This document shows, one piece after another, positions 18,380-27,425 of a stretch of DNA of 64,000 bases. Numbering within the stretch: the stretch's first letter is position 1; each line of letters begins with the position of its first letter. The stretch is taken from positions 186,001 through 250,000 of the forward strand of contig NZ_BAZR01000004.1 of NCBI RefSeq assembly GCF_001315105.1, read 5' to 3'. The stretch is from Paenibacillus sp. JCM 10914 (GTDB taxonomy: Bacteria > Bacillota > Bacilli > Paenibacillales > Paenibacillaceae). Position numbers and translations under genes: made by a program. The notes below the pieces were generated by a model. The model ran no database searches. It worked only from the letters and a program-made list of their open reading frames with translations, and was not told where the DNA came from.

Positions 18380-18410
18380 ATGGGAATGAAGTCTTATGAG
18401 TACATGCAAT

Positions 18411-20594
18411 CTATTTTTTCATGGCTTGGATTAGCAATGACGTATAGGCTTTTGCACCCTCTGGCTCCAGATGAACTCGATCCGCCCTGAAAAATTCCGG
18501 ATGCCCTTTACTGGCAGAGTACCAGTCCACGAGCGTGACCTTGGGATGGGCGCTGGCTGCCTTCGCCAGCAATTCGTTTACGCTCTGCTCCCAGTCGCGG
18601 GGAACGCGGCTGTTCACTAACAAGATCTGATCCGCGCCTTCCAATGTATTCAGGAGGGAGTCCAGGTCTTTGGACAAGAAAGTTCCATTTGTGCCTAAGG
18701 CAATGATAACCACTCCACCGTCGATTCGGTTCTGCTGCTTCAATGCAGGCATAAGTTCTGCGGCTTGCCGCATTTGGCGGCCAATCACCGCATCGATATG
18801 AATACCGGGCAGTGCTGTCTCCAGAAACGGCGTGACGCCGAGCATCACTGAGTCACCAATTGCAGTTATATTTGAGCCGCTATGAGTATCCGCCGCTGGT
18901 GGATGCTTGGAATCGGAAGACGGGGGATGTTCCGTCTGTGCTGGCCGATCGCTCTCAGGCTTGTGTAACTCGGAGCTAGCCCCATCAACGGGTGGCAGGT
19001 CGTCTTTCTCTACCTCTGACGCGATGGGCTCTGTATCCTCGATCGGATGGGATGAGGTGTTGTCAGCGGACGTTTCCTGAGAAGGTGAAGGATTACCTTC
19101 TACCGTTTCAATGCCGGTGTCATTCGTTGGTATCGATTCATCATCCGGGTTAGGCTTATCTACAGCTGGATCCTTGGCGTTGATGGGCGGGACATCAACG
19201 GTTACATTAGCGGCCGCGTCCCCATTCCGATTCGCCTCACTTGGCGATGTCGCATGGTCATGTTCATTCAGATCTGGAGGTTTCACCTCGGAGACAACTG
19301 AGTTCTCCCCAAGATCCTCAAGCGTCACAGGCTCATCAATATTCAATATGGCCGCCAAGCTTCCGACTGTCTTAGCATCGGACACGCTGCTCATCATCCC
19401 CGTACAGAAGATGCCGATCATCATAAGCGAGCTTAGGGATATTAACCATCCTCTGATCGAGATCGTGGCTGGCTGGTGTCGTCCGCGATGAAGTTTGGCC
19501 CGCAGTTTGTTTAATCCCCCATGTCTGATCGGTTCCTCGACGAAGGTCCAGGACAGTGATGCGAGCAGCAGGCTAAGTCCAATTTGCCAAACGACGAGCA
19601 GCCAACCTGTCTGCGCGGTAGGTGAAGAAGACGCGGTTAGAATCATGACCGGATAATGCCACAGATAAATTCCATAGGAACGAACGCCGAGCCATAATAA
19701 CGGCTTCCAGCTTAACAGCCGATTGATCGGCGCGGCCGGGTGAGCCAGAACGGCGACCAAGACTGCGGCGACAATGGAGAAGAGCAGCATGCCGCCTTGA
19801 TACAGAAACGGATCATAACGATCGGTCTGCCACATCATGAAGAGAATGATGGCTAGTGCGGTGATCCCGGCTATGGACAAGCCGCGCTTTGCCGCGGGCG
19901 ATACATTCACAGAAAGCTTGCGGCTGGGCCAGACGATGGCAAGCGCGGCGCCGATAAGTAAGCCGAATGCCCGGGTATCCGTACCGTAATAGACTCGGCT
20001 TGGATCTCCTCCAGGCTGGTACAACAAGCCCATGGCGAGCGCAGATGCAAGCGCTCCTAGCATGATGACGATGAACAGCGAGCCACGGCGCGGAAATAGC
20101 TTGAGACCGATCATCATGATCAGCGGCCACAACAGGTAGAATTGTTCTTCTACTGCGAGAGACCAGAAGTGCCCGAGTGGAGAAGGGGGACCGAAAGCCT
20201 CGAAATACGACTTCTGCTCATAAATAAACTGCCAATTGCTTATGTAAGTAATAGCCCCCAGTACCTCGCCCCGAAGGGAAACAAGCCGTGAACGATCAAA
20301 CAACGTAACCCAGACGACAACAAGGAGCAGCATGACCAGCATCGCCGGGAGCAATCGCCGAAACCTTCGTATCCAGAAATCTTTTAGATCGATTCGGCGC
20401 TCGTGCTGCCATTGTGCAGCCAGAATATCGGTTATCAGATAACCCGATAATACGAAAAACAAGCTGACCCCGAGAAACCCGCCGCCGGCAAAACCGAAAT
20501 TCCAGTGGTATCCCATCACACCGATTAAAGCCAGTGCACGCAACCCGTCAAGGCCGGGCATGTAACGAGATTGAGGTTTATCCGATACAGGCAT
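18411..20594 (-). CDS. OatA-like acyltransferase: AT3 membrane domain plus SGNH domain
   Basis: A 727-aa two-part O-acetyltransferase. Residues 10-350 form the acyltransferase_3 membrane domain (MPGLDGLRALALIGVMGYHW with the catalytic His, FFVLSGYLIT, FWIRRFRRLLPA, FWSLAVEEQFYLLWPL). One more membrane helix follows near 390, then an acidic, Pro/Ser/Thr-rich linker of about 150 residues. The extracellular SGNH domain starts near 577 (TAIGDSVMLG with the Ser, ALGTNGTF, and FRADRVHLEPEG with the catalytic Asp-His). OatA proteins acetylate muramic acid and confer lysozyme resistance. The linker is long for the family. An AG-rich ribosome site precedes the ATG. Confidence 0.88.
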   Translation of the reverse strand: MPVSDKPQSRYMPGLDGLRALALIGVMGYHWNFGFAGGGFLGVSLFFVLSGYLITDILAAQWQHERRIDLKDFWIRRFRRLLPAMLVMLLLVVVWVTLFDRSRLVSLRGEVLGAITYISNWQFIYEQKSYFEAFGPPSPLGHFWSLAVEEQFYLLWPLIMMIGLKLFPRRGSLFIVIMLGALASALAMGLLYQPGGDPSRVYYGTDTRAFGLLIGAALAIVWPSRKLSVNVSPAAKRGLSIAGITALAIILFMMWQTDRYDPFLYQGGMLLFSIVAAVLVAVLAHPAAPINRLLSWKPLLWLGVRSYGIYLWHYPVMILTASSSPTAQTGWLLVVWQIGLSLLLASLSWTFVEEPIRHGGLNKLRAKLHRGRHQPATISIRGWLISLSSLMMIGIFCTGMMSSVSDAKTVGSLAAILNIDEPVTLEDLGENSVVSEVKPPDLNEHDHATSPSEANRNGDAAANVTVDVPPINAKDPAVDKPNPDDESIPTNDTGIETVEGNPSPSQETSADNTSSHPIEDTEPIASEVEKDDLPPVDGASSELHKPESDRPAQTEHPPSSDSKHPPAADTHSGSNITAIGDSVMLGVTPFLETALPGIHIDAVIGRQMRQAAELMPALKQQNRIDGGVVIIALGTNGTFLSKDLDSLLNTLEGADQILLVNSRVPRDWEQSVNELLAKAASAHPKVTLVDWYSASKGHPEFFRADRVHLEPEGAKAYTSLLIQAMKK

Positions 20595-20899
20595 CGGTTA
20601 TTCCCCCTCTCGGATGAGCGCTTGGAATATCTCCTTGTGATAATCGATGCCACGACGTGTAGTGCATATTCTCAAACGTCTGGGTGTCGTATGTACGATG
20701 CGTCATTTGGAACATGTGGTTACCTTCCCTTTCCCTATCGAGAGAAACCGTGCATATGAGTGTCGATTCCTGCAAGTTTCTGCATCAAGATGTCATAGCT
20801 AAATACTAGCATCGCGAGAAAATCAGAAGGTGACAAAAAAATGAACCCGAGGCTACATTGTGATGTCAATAAAAAGACAGATTTTTCACTTGAAATCGC
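20595..20899. other. Intergenic region upstream of the OatA-like gene
   Basis: About 300 bases with no supported gene. It must hold the minus-strand promoter of the OatA-like gene, but I could not place one with confidence. A minus-strand open frame at 20578-20775 lacks a ribosome site and overlaps the gene, so I leave it out. Confidence 0.4.
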
Positions 20900-20926
20900 A
20901 ACAAAGAGGAGGGCAAGGCCTCCTCT
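20900..20926 (-). terminator. Terminator after the yhbH-like gene
   Basis: On the minus strand AGAGGAGG pairs with CCTCCTCT around a short loop, followed by TTGTTG. It is 30 bases past the yhbH stop. Confidence 0.65.
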
Positions 20927-20954
20927 GTGATCTTGGCGTTACGTTAGACGGCAT

Positions 20955-22114
20955 TTAGGCAGGCGCACCCTCGCGTTTACGGAAAAAGGTTTTGAGTGCT
21001 TCGTATACCTCGCCCTTGTCCTTGATGATATGGTACATGAAATGATCGAGCTTGATGTTCTTGTAAGCGGACATTAAGGTGCTGCTGCGATTGTATTGGT
21101 TCACTTCGCCATAGCCGAACATATTGCTCACTTTGAGCAATTCTCCGATTAGCTTGACGCAGCGGTCGTTGTCTGAGGTCAGATTATCACCGTCCGAGAA
21201 GTGGAACGGGTAGATATTATATTTGGCAGGAGGGTAACGGTGGTTGATAATGTCCAGCGCCTTCTGATATGCGGACGAGCAGATCGTGCCGCCGCTTTCG
21301 CCACGCGTGAAGAACTCCTCTTCGGTCACTTCCTTGGCCTCGGTATGATGGGCTATGAACACGATGTCAACCTTCTCGTATTGTCTGCGCAGAAAGCGCG
21401 TCATCCAGAAGAAAAAACTGCGTGCGCAATATTTTTCAAATGAACCCATACTCCCCGAAGTATCCATCATCGCAATAATAACGGCATTGGATTCAGGAAT
21501 AACCGTCTCATCCCAGGTCTTGTAGCGCAGATCATCCGGCTGATACCATGTATACCGGGATTCCCGTCCCTGGCATTGCGCCGCAGATTTTCAAGGATCG
21601 TCCGCTTCTTGTCGATATTGGACATGATCCCTTTCTTGCGGATGTCGTTGAATACGATGGACTGCGTTTCGATCTGTTCCTTATCCTTGGGCTGCAGCAG
21701 CGGAAGCTCAAGTTCCTCGAACAGCATATTCTCCAATTCATCCATGCTGACTTCGGTCTCCACGATATCTTGGCCGGCCTGATCGCCTGCGGACTCTCCC
21801 TTACCTGGTTTGGCTGAAGCGGGATCGCGTCCGAGAACGTCGCCAACCTGGCTGTCGCCGTCTCCTTGGCCGACATGCTTCTGTTTCTGATAGTTGTAGA
21901 TGAATCGATATTCGTCTAAACTTCGGATCGGGACTTTGATGATCTGCTTGCCATCGGATAGAATGATATTCTCCTCGGTAATGAGGTCGGGCAGGTTGCG
22001 CTTGATCACTTCACGGATTTTATGCTGATGACGTACCTGATCCTGATAGCCTTTACGGTGCAGCGACCAGTCTTCACGGGATACGACAAACGACAGGTTA
22101 TCTTGATTTTGCAT
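20955..22114 (-). CDS. yhbH: Sporulation protein YhbH, DUF444 (frameshifted near 21538)
   Basis: Two abutting pieces, 21467-22114 and 20955-21470, form one 386-aa DUF444 protein once a C is added at AGCCGG (plus-strand 21538-21539), giving [20 protein letters not shown] across the joint. The N-terminal half has [20 protein letters not shown] and a charged Gly-rich linker (about 85-115). The C-terminal half is a von Willebrand A-like domain with the metal-site motif [11 protein letters not shown], then [17 protein letters not shown] and GGTICSSAY. YhbH is made during sporulation in Bacillus and is usually near the prkA kinase gene, which is not in this window. Confidence 0.85.
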
Positions 22115-22229
22115 GGACAGTCACCTCCCAAGTGCAGCCTTGACACGGATGCCGTCTTTTTTCGGCTGTAGTATATCATTATATTCGGGAGAAAGTGTGA
22201 TATGTGAGTGCGAATTCATCTATGGAATG

Positions 22230-22270
22230 AAAAAGACGCCTCACCCGCGAGTGTCGCAGGCAAAGCGTCG
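22230..22270 (-). terminator. Terminator of the DUF4190-like gene
   Basis: On the minus strand GACGC...GCGTC closes an inner CCTGCGA/TCGCGGG helix, followed by TTTTTC. Confidence 0.7.
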
Positions 22271-22283
22271 TTTCATACGAAGA

Positions 22284-22718
22284 TCACCCCGTCAATACGA
22301 AGAGGAACATCGCACCGATCATGACGAGCACGATCCCATTGGCAATCGTCGCGATGACAGACATCGCGCGTTTACGCAGCTTGGAGAAGCATCCGGCGAT
22401 ACCCAGAATCAGTCCGGTAACATTAATGATCATTACGAGGAAAAATACGGCCGCGAGCGTTGTCATCGCTTCGAGGGTCTGCTGATCCGGATTGAAGATG
22501 GGACCGTCCTCTGTCATATACGGCTCGATCATCGTGGTACCCATGGCGCCAAGCAGAATGTAGCCAATCAATGTGACTAGCGATAGAATGAAGGAAGCGA
22601 TGCCTAATCGGGAATGCTTGCGATCTTCGGGCGGGATGAAGGTAGTCGCAGGTTTACTCTTCGGTACTGCAGGTTGATCCTCGGAAGAGGATGAAGTTGA
22701 TTGTTGATCCATGTACAT
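22284..22718 (-). CDS. DUF4190-type small membrane protein
   Basis: A 144-aa protein. The first 37 residues are soluble and Ser/Pro-rich. A hydrophobic unit SRLGIASFILSLVTLIGYIL follows, typical of DUF4190-like proteins ('lgIaSlvlGi'). A second unit spans about 85-140 (FFLVMIINVTGLILGIAGCF and GIVLVMIGAMFLFVL). A basic cluster (KLRKRA) separates the last helices. AGGAG stands six bases before the ATG. Function unknown; it is not clearly linked to yhbH or the DUF423 gene. Confidence 0.75.
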   Translation of the reverse strand: MYMDQQSTSSSSEDQPAVPKSKPATTFIPPEDRKHSRLGIASFILSLVTLIGYILLGAMGTTMIEPYMTEDGPIFNPDQQTLEAMTTLAAVFFLVMIINVTGLILGIAGCFSKLRKRAMSVIATIANGIVLVMIGAMFLFVLTG

Positions 22719-22885
22719 TAATCGCTCCTAACTTGGATTCGTCTCTATTTATTCTTCACAAAACCGTCGCAAAAATCAAGTCTGTAGCGGTTTCCTGCGA
22801 GTGGAAAAGCAGCGTCCGTTCCGGTACACTAACATGTAGGAAGGCATGCGGACCGTTGTGTCCATTGATAAAGGGGTTGAGGGCT

Positions 22886-23266
22886 TTGAGTCGTACGTTT
22901 ATAGCATGGGGTTCTATTTTAATGGCACTGTCTGTAGCGATTGGTGCTTTCGGGGCTCATATGCTCGAAGGCAAAATCACGGCACACGAGTTAACGATTT
23001 ATGAGACAGGAGTCCAATACCATATGATTCACGGGATCGCGGTGTTGGTTGCCGGCATTCTCGCCAAGGTATACGGTGACTCTCGCAAGCTGTTTTGGGC
23101 GGGAACCTTATTCATCGCAGGAACGCTTATCTTCTCGGGAAGTCTTTACATCCTAAGCGTGTCCGGAATCAAGTGGCTAGGTGCTATCACTCCGATCGGC
23201 GGTGTCGCTTTTATCGTGGGTTGGCTGATGCTGTTGTCCACGGCCTTATCTAAGAAGACTGTTTAA
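22886..23266 (+). CDS. DUF423 membrane protein (YwdK-like)
   Basis: A 126-aa four-helix membrane protein with family features: SRTFIAWGSILMALSVAIGA, the motif FGAHMLEGKIT, ETGVQYHMIHGIAVLVAGIL, and the C-terminal GAITPIGGVAFIVGWLML. The frame stays open upstream to 22691, but nothing before 22886 resembles the family. TTG at 22886 lies nine bases after AAGGGG and starts the protein at the usual place. Function unknown; a terminator follows. Confidence 0.85.
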   Translation: MSRTFIAWGSILMALSVAIGAFGAHMLEGKITAHELTIYETGVQYHMIHGIAVLVAGILAKVYGDSRKLFWAGTLFIAGTLIFSGSLYILSVSGIKWLGAITPIGGVAFIVGWLMLLSTALSKKTV

Positions 23267-23274
23267 AAGAGAAA

Positions 23275-23319
23275 CGGCTCCGCTGATCCCTGTAGCGCAA
23301 GGGAGGCGGAGCTGTTTTT
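23275..23319. terminator. Terminator between convergent DUF423 gene and the 23336 gene
   Basis: A long stem (GGCTCCGC...TCCCT with AGGGA...GCGGAGCT) is followed by GTTTTTG on the plus strand. Confidence 0.8.
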
Positions 23320-23335
23320 GTAGTTGATCCTGAAA

Positions 23336-23860
23336 TCAGCTGACGCTGAATTCGTCGATCTCGTTGAGTCTAAAGGTATACACTTGTTTCTCGTCTACAT
23401 GGTAAACATTAACGAGAAAGTTATTCTCGTCGTAGTTCAGGATACGGCATGGCAAGCTGGTCTGCTTGCCATGACGGTTGGTGGTAAGGCGCACAAGACG
23501 GTTATCTTGGCTGTATAGTTTAATCCATTCAAAGGGGTCGTTCCCGGCAGTAATGGTGTTATTAACGTGCTTCTTCTCTTCTGTTTGAAGGACGGCAGGT
23601 AATGGTGCTGCCTTCTCCTTCAGGGAGGCTGACATCTTTTGAGAAGCTTTGTTAATAACAGATTTCTTCTTGGCTTGAATCAAAGTGTTAATGATCTCCC
23701 CAAGTTCCATTCCGGATTTCACCCGAAAATCGATCACTTCGGCCTTGTCGTTCAACATTTCCAGCAGGTATTGCAAAGCCAGTGCGTTGGAGGAACTCTT
23801 AACCAGAATATCAACGTTGAATAAAAAGCCGTTATCGTTGGTGACGGGAATTGTGTTCAT
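23336..23860 (-). CDS. Unknown protein with a possible Sm/Hfq-like C-terminal fold
   Basis: A 174-aa protein. Residues 1-55 look like a compact alpha/beta unit (FLFNVDILVKSSSNALALQY, LLEMLNDKAEVIDFRV). Residues 55-100 are Lys/Ala-rich and probably flexible. Residues 108-174 form a run of short strands (EWIKLYSQDNRLVRLTT, SLPCRILNYDENNFLVNVYH, VYTFRLNEIDEFSVS) in the strand order of Sm/Hfq-like barrels: a helix, then five strands ending in a short FxLNxI strand. I do not recognise the family; an RNA-binding role is only suggested by this pattern. Convergent with the DUF423 gene. Confidence 0.65.
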   Translation of the reverse strand: MNTIPVTNDNGFLFNVDILVKSSSNALALQYLLEMLNDKAEVIDFRVKSGMELGEIINTLIQAKKKSVINKASQKMSASLKEKAAPLPAVLQTEEKKHVNNTITAGNDPFEWIKLYSQDNRLVRLTTNRHGKQTSLPCRILNYDENNFLVNVYHVDEKQVYTFRLNEIDEFSVS

Positions 23861-24093
23861 AGCTTTTATCTTTCACCAGCTTTCACATTTGTTTCTATAG
23901 ACTCAAATATACCATATTTTTCAGATTTTCATAGTCCTAATGTCATGTATATTTCATGAATCCGCGAGGATTCTCACGACGTTGGCCCCATAATCATCCC
24001 AGCGTGGTCTTGTTGAATCAGCGACATTCGCACCATGTTAGCGCTCAGGGAATACATATAATCTTAAAGAACAGAAGAGGAGGTTGTGTACGA

Positions 24094-24396
24094 TTGGTTA
24101 ATTTACTGCCTATCGAAATCGGGGGTCACACCGTTATGGGGGTTGAGGTTAAACTTCCGAAAACTACGCTGTTGGCCGTATATACCTCAAGAGGATATAT
24201 CATGTGCGGCGCGCTGGATGTTGGATTATTGAATGAGCAGCTTGCAGATCGAAAGATCATCGCAGGCAGAGCCGTCGGTGTGCGTACATGGGAGCAACTT
24301 CTGGAGGCCCCGCTGGAATCCGTTACACTCGAGGCCGAGAAATGGGGCATTCATCCCGGTCTTGCAGGCAAGGACGCAATCATACGGATGTTATAA
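24094..24396 (+). CDS. yunC: DUF1805 protein YunC
   Basis: A 100-aa DUF1805 protein, about the size of B. subtilis YunC. It reads LVNLLPIEIGGHTVMGVEVK, LPKTTLLAVYTSRGYIMCGA (the conserved GYIMCG strand), and DRKIIAGRAVGVRTWEQLL. The start is TTG at 24094, ten bases after AGGAGG (24078-24083); the upstream open frame from 23956 shows no family match. In Bacillus yunC sits next to yunD. Here the yunD-like gene is at 50274, so the pair has been separated. Function unknown. Confidence 0.88.
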   Translation: MVNLLPIEIGGHTVMGVEVKLPKTTLLAVYTSRGYIMCGALDVGLLNEQLADRKIIAGRAVGVRTWEQLLEAPLESVTLEAEKWGIHPGLAGKDAIIRML

Positions 24397-24410
24397 TGAC
24401 GATCAAGTCA

Positions 24411-24438
24411 AAGGCAATCCACCCGGATTGTCTTTTTT
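24411..24438 (+). terminator. Terminator after yunC
   Basis: AAGGCAATCC / GGATTGTCTT hairpin with ACCC loop and a run of six T. Confidence 0.8.
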
Positions 24439-24537
24439 ACATATAGAACGTGTATACCCAGTGGTTATGTTCGTGGCACAATCCGGAACTGGTTTTTTTG
24501 TGAGGGTAACACAATGACTTCCTTTCTATCGATGTTA

Positions 24538-24571
24538 TATAATGTTACAAAGTAATTCGAAATGGTAACAT
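24538..24571 (+). promoter_or_regulatory. -10 element with overlapping inverted repeat before the first cysteine hydrolase
   Basis: TATAAT (24538-24543) is preceded only by a poor -35 (ATGACT, 24514-24519). ATGTTAC (24542-24548) and GTAACAT (24565-24571) form a 7-bp inverted repeat with 16 bases between the arms, immediately over the expected start site. Its position fits an operator. It is not a GlnR box because the spacing is too long. Confidence 0.45.
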
Positions 24572-24596
24572 ATAGCTGACATAAGAGGAGTGGGAG

Positions 24597-25294
24597 ATGA
24601 TGTTGATACAAGCCAGTCCATATGCATTCCCATATGACGGTGATTTGCGCGTTGATAATACAGCTTGATGATCATTGACATGCAGACTGATTTTTGTGGG
24701 AGCGGCGGTTATGTTGACCGCATGGGATATGATCTGTCCTTAACCCGTAGGACGATTGAGCCGATTAAACGGCTGCTTGATACGGTTCGTGCCTTGAATG
24801 GCTTTACGATCATTCACACTCGCGAAGGTCATAAGCCTGATCTGTCGGATCTTCCGGATAACAAACGTTGGCGCAGCAAACAGATCGGCGCTGAGATTGG
24901 CTCGGAGGGTCCTAACGGCAAGATCCTCGTTCGCGGTGAAGCGGGCTGGAACATAATTGAAGAGCTGGCGCCGCAGCCGGGAGAGATCATCGTCGATAAG
25001 CCAGGGAAAGGGAGCTTTTATGCAACCGACCTTGACTTGATTCTGCGCAACCGGGGCATCCGCAACATTATTTTGACAGGGATCACGACGGACGTATGCG
25101 TGCATACCACGATGCGTGAGGCGAACGACCGCGGATACGAATGCTTGATCTTGGAGGATTGTACCGGAGCAACGGATCATGGCAATCACTTGGCCGCATT
25201 GAATATGGTGAAGATGCAGGGCGGCGTGTTCGGAAGCGTATCGGATTCCAACCATGTCATTGCTGCTCTGCGTTCGATGGCAGCTGACGCATAA
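24597..25294 (+). CDS. Isochorismatase-type cysteine hydrolase, BiuH-like (frameshifted near 24665)
   Basis: About 232 aa once one T is added at GCTTGATG (24663-24668), which joins the N-terminus (ASPYAFPYDGDLRVDNTA) to LMIIDMQTDFCGSGG. Catalytic triad positions are visible: Asp in IIDMQTDF, Lys in IIVDKPGKGSFYATDL, and Cys in GITTDVCVHTTMREANDRGY. The GGYVDRMGYDLSLTR and HTREGHKPDLSDLP segments resemble biuret hydrolase (BiuH) and RutB-like amidases. The next gene is an allophanate hydrolase, and allophanate is the product of biuret hydrolysis, so biuret hydrolase is the leading guess. A paralogue is at 32632. GAGGAG precedes the ATG. Confidence 0.8.
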
Positions 25295-25346
25295 TAATAT
25301 CAATCTTGTTGCATAGGCAGCGGCAAGTCGCGAGGAGGATGCAAGG

Positions 25347-27110
25347 ATGGGCAGTAGAATACCCGAGAAGCTTACGGTGCCATGGATCAGAAAGGCATAT
25401 CTGAGCGGTGAGGTTACGCCGGAAGATATCATTCGTACGATCATTGATCGCGCCGATCACTCGGCAGAGATGAACATCTGGATTACCCCGCCTAGAATGG
25501 AGAGAATTCGCCCCTATCTGGAACGCCTAGCTCATATGAATCCTGATACGTGCGAATTGTGGGGTGTCCCGTTCGCCATTAAAGACAATATCGATCTGGC
25601 TGGAGTCCCTACAACGGCAGGCTGTCCGGATTATCAATACGTACCGAAGGAGCATGCCGCCGTAGTGGCGAAGCTGCTGGAAGCCGGTGCGATTCCGGTA
25701 GGGAAAACGAATTTGGATCAGTTCGCCACCGGCTTGGTAGGAACGCGCAGTCCGTATGGGGAGACGCATAACGCCTTGAACAGCGATCTGATCAGCGGAG
25801 GGTCCAGTTCCGGCTCTGCGGTGGCAGTGGCTATGGGACAAGCCGTATTCGCATTAGGTACCGATACCGCAGGATCGGGCCGAGTACCTGCTGCGCTGAA
25901 CGGTATCGTGGGTTATAAGCCGCGTGTTGGAGCATGGTCCACTGTCGGGGTTGTGCCTGCATGTGCAAGCCTGGATTGCGTGACGGTATTTACCCATGAA
26001 CTGCTAGAAGCGAGGATCGTTGATCGGATCGTGCGAGGGTATGATGACCTGGATCCCTGGTCCATTCCGACCATCCCTGATGATTGCATATCGCCAGGAA
26101 GCGTATGTCTTCCTTCGGAGCCGCCAAGCTTCTTCGGACCGTACCAAGCGTCTTACGAGCTTGCCTGGCAGGAGACGGTGCGGAGGATCGAAAGCTCAGG
26201 CCTCAATGTACGATATGTGGATACCAACTTGTTCATGCAGGCTGCATCGCTGCTATACGATGGTCCGTTTGTCGAGGAGCGCTGGGCAGGGCTGGGGGCG
26301 TTCATCGAGTCGAATCCGGGGCGACTGCATCCGGTAACGGAATCGGTTCTCCGTTCTGGCTCCGCCGCCAATTATAATGGCGCTTCCGTGTTTCGGGCGA
26401 TGCATACCCTCCAGTCCTTGAAGAGGGAGGCGCGAAAACTGCTCGGAGATTCGGTGTTAATTCTTCCGACAACAGGCGGGACGTGGAGTCGAGACGAAAT
26501 TAGGCAGAGTCCGATTGCACGTAATAGCGACCTTGGCCAATACACGAATCATTGCAACCTACTGGATATGAGTGCAGTGGCTGTCCCGGCGGTGGAAGCA
26601 GAAGCAGGGCTCCCGTTCGGCATTTCCTTGTTTGCTCTGGCCGAGTATGAGGGGATAGAGCTTGCAACGGCAGACTTCCTGCGGCAGAGCCTGATCAGCC
26701 CTGCGCCTGCCGGAAGGGAAGAAATGGTGCAAGTTGCTGTATGCGGCCTTCACATGAGAGGTTATCCGCTGGAACGGCAGATGCATGAGCACGATGCAAC
26801 ATTCGTGAGAGAGGACCGTACGGCGGCCCAGTATCAATTGTTGAAATTAGCTACAGAACCAGCAAAACCCGGCCTCATTCGCGTTGAACATGGGGGGACT
26901 TCATTAGAACTTGAAGTATGGGAGATGCCAAGCAAGCTATTTGGCCAATTTGTCTCTCTAGTCCCAGCACCGCTTGCCATTGGGAAAGTAGAATTGCAGG
27001 ACGGATCGCTGGTCACCGGCTTTATCTGTGAAGCGTATGTTCGTGCGGATGAAGCGAATGAGGATATTACAGCATTAGGCGGATGGCGTGCGTTACCTAT
27101 TCTGTCATAG
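25347..27110 (+). CDS. atzF: Allophanate hydrolase (AtzF/DUR1,2-type amidase)
   Basis: A 587-aa two-domain enzyme. Residues 1-440 form the amidase-signature domain with Lys79 (VPFAIKDNIDL), the GGSSSGSA serines at 153-157, and Ser177 in TDTAGSGRVPAALNG, the Ser-Ser-Lys triad. The C-terminal domain (about 470-587; VAVCGLHMRGYPLE, GKVELQDGSLVTGFICE, ITALGGWRAL) is the part found only in allophanate hydrolases. AtzF converts allophanate to CO2 and two NH3 via N-carboxycarbamate. No biotin-dependent urea carboxylase is nearby, so allophanate must come from another route such as biuret hydrolysis by the gene 52 bases upstream. GAGGAGG lies before the ATG. Confidence 0.9.
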   Translation: MGSRIPEKLTVPWIRKAYLSGEVTPEDIIRTIIDRADHSAEMNIWITPPRMERIRPYLERLAHMNPDTCELWGVPFAIKDNIDLAGVPTTAGCPDYQYVPKEHAAVVAKLLEAGAIPVGKTNLDQFATGLVGTRSPYGETHNALNSDLISGGSSSGSAVAVAMGQAVFALGTDTAGSGRVPAALNGIVGYKPRVGAWSTVGVVPACASLDCVTVFTHELLEARIVDRIVRGYDDLDPWSIPTIPDDCISPGSVCLPSEPPSFFGPYQASYELAWQETVRRIESSGLNVRYVDTNLFMQAASLLYDGPFVEERWAGLGAFIESNPGRLHPVTESVLRSGSAANYNGASVFRAMHTLQSLKREARKLLGDSVLILPTTGGTWSRDEIRQSPIARNSDLGQYTNHCNLLDMSAVAVPAVEAEAGLPFGISLFALAEYEGIELATADFLRQSLISPAPAGREEMVQVAVCGLHMRGYPLERQMHEHDATFVREDRTAAQYQLLKLATEPAKPGLIRVEHGGTSLELEVWEMPSKLFGQFVSLVPAPLAIGKVELQDGSLVTGFICEAYVRADEANEDITALGGWRALPILS

Positions 27111-27170
27111 ACTCTTGACATGAATTGATAGCAGCAGGTTCCGATGAATTAAGGATCGATTAAGAAGGAT

Positions 27171-27226
27171 AAGCATTCCTGAATCATGATCTGAAGGATC
27201 GTGTGTGGGAATGCTTTTCTTTTTTA
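27171..27226 (+). terminator. Terminator between atzF and the transporter genes
   Basis: AAGCATTCC (27171-27179) pairs with GGAATGCTT (27208-27216), followed by TTCTTTTTT. The transporter genes therefore need their own promoter, in the AT-rich DNA that follows. Confidence 0.8.
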
Positions 27227-27373
27227 CATACTGATACATAACGTTATGGTGTAATGCATGTGTAATTCATGTGTTGGAAATACAAAAAAATAGTCTGATT
27301 TATATAAATATTTGCTAAAGAAATAGTCCAATTCATGTATTATACTTAGAAAGTAAATATAAATGATCTAATG

Positions 27374-27390
27374 TGTAAGATTATCTTACA
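27374..27390 (+). promoter_or_regulatory. GlnR/TnrA box
   Basis: TGTAAGATTATCTTACA is a perfect palindrome and an exact match to the nitrogen-control consensus TGTNAN7TNACA. It lies 36 bases before the ABC ATPase ATG. TATTAT at 27338-27343 could be the -10 upstream, so the box would lie in the early leader, a repressing position. Activation from another start cannot be excluded. Confidence 0.75.
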
Positions 27391-27425
27391 TTGATTCACA
27401 TTATACAAAAAGGAGGCGGGTCGTA

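Noticed and set aside
24542..24571. Second GlnR/TnrA box
   Set aside because: The arms are too far apart to fit TGTNAN7TNACA; kept only as an unassigned inverted repeat.
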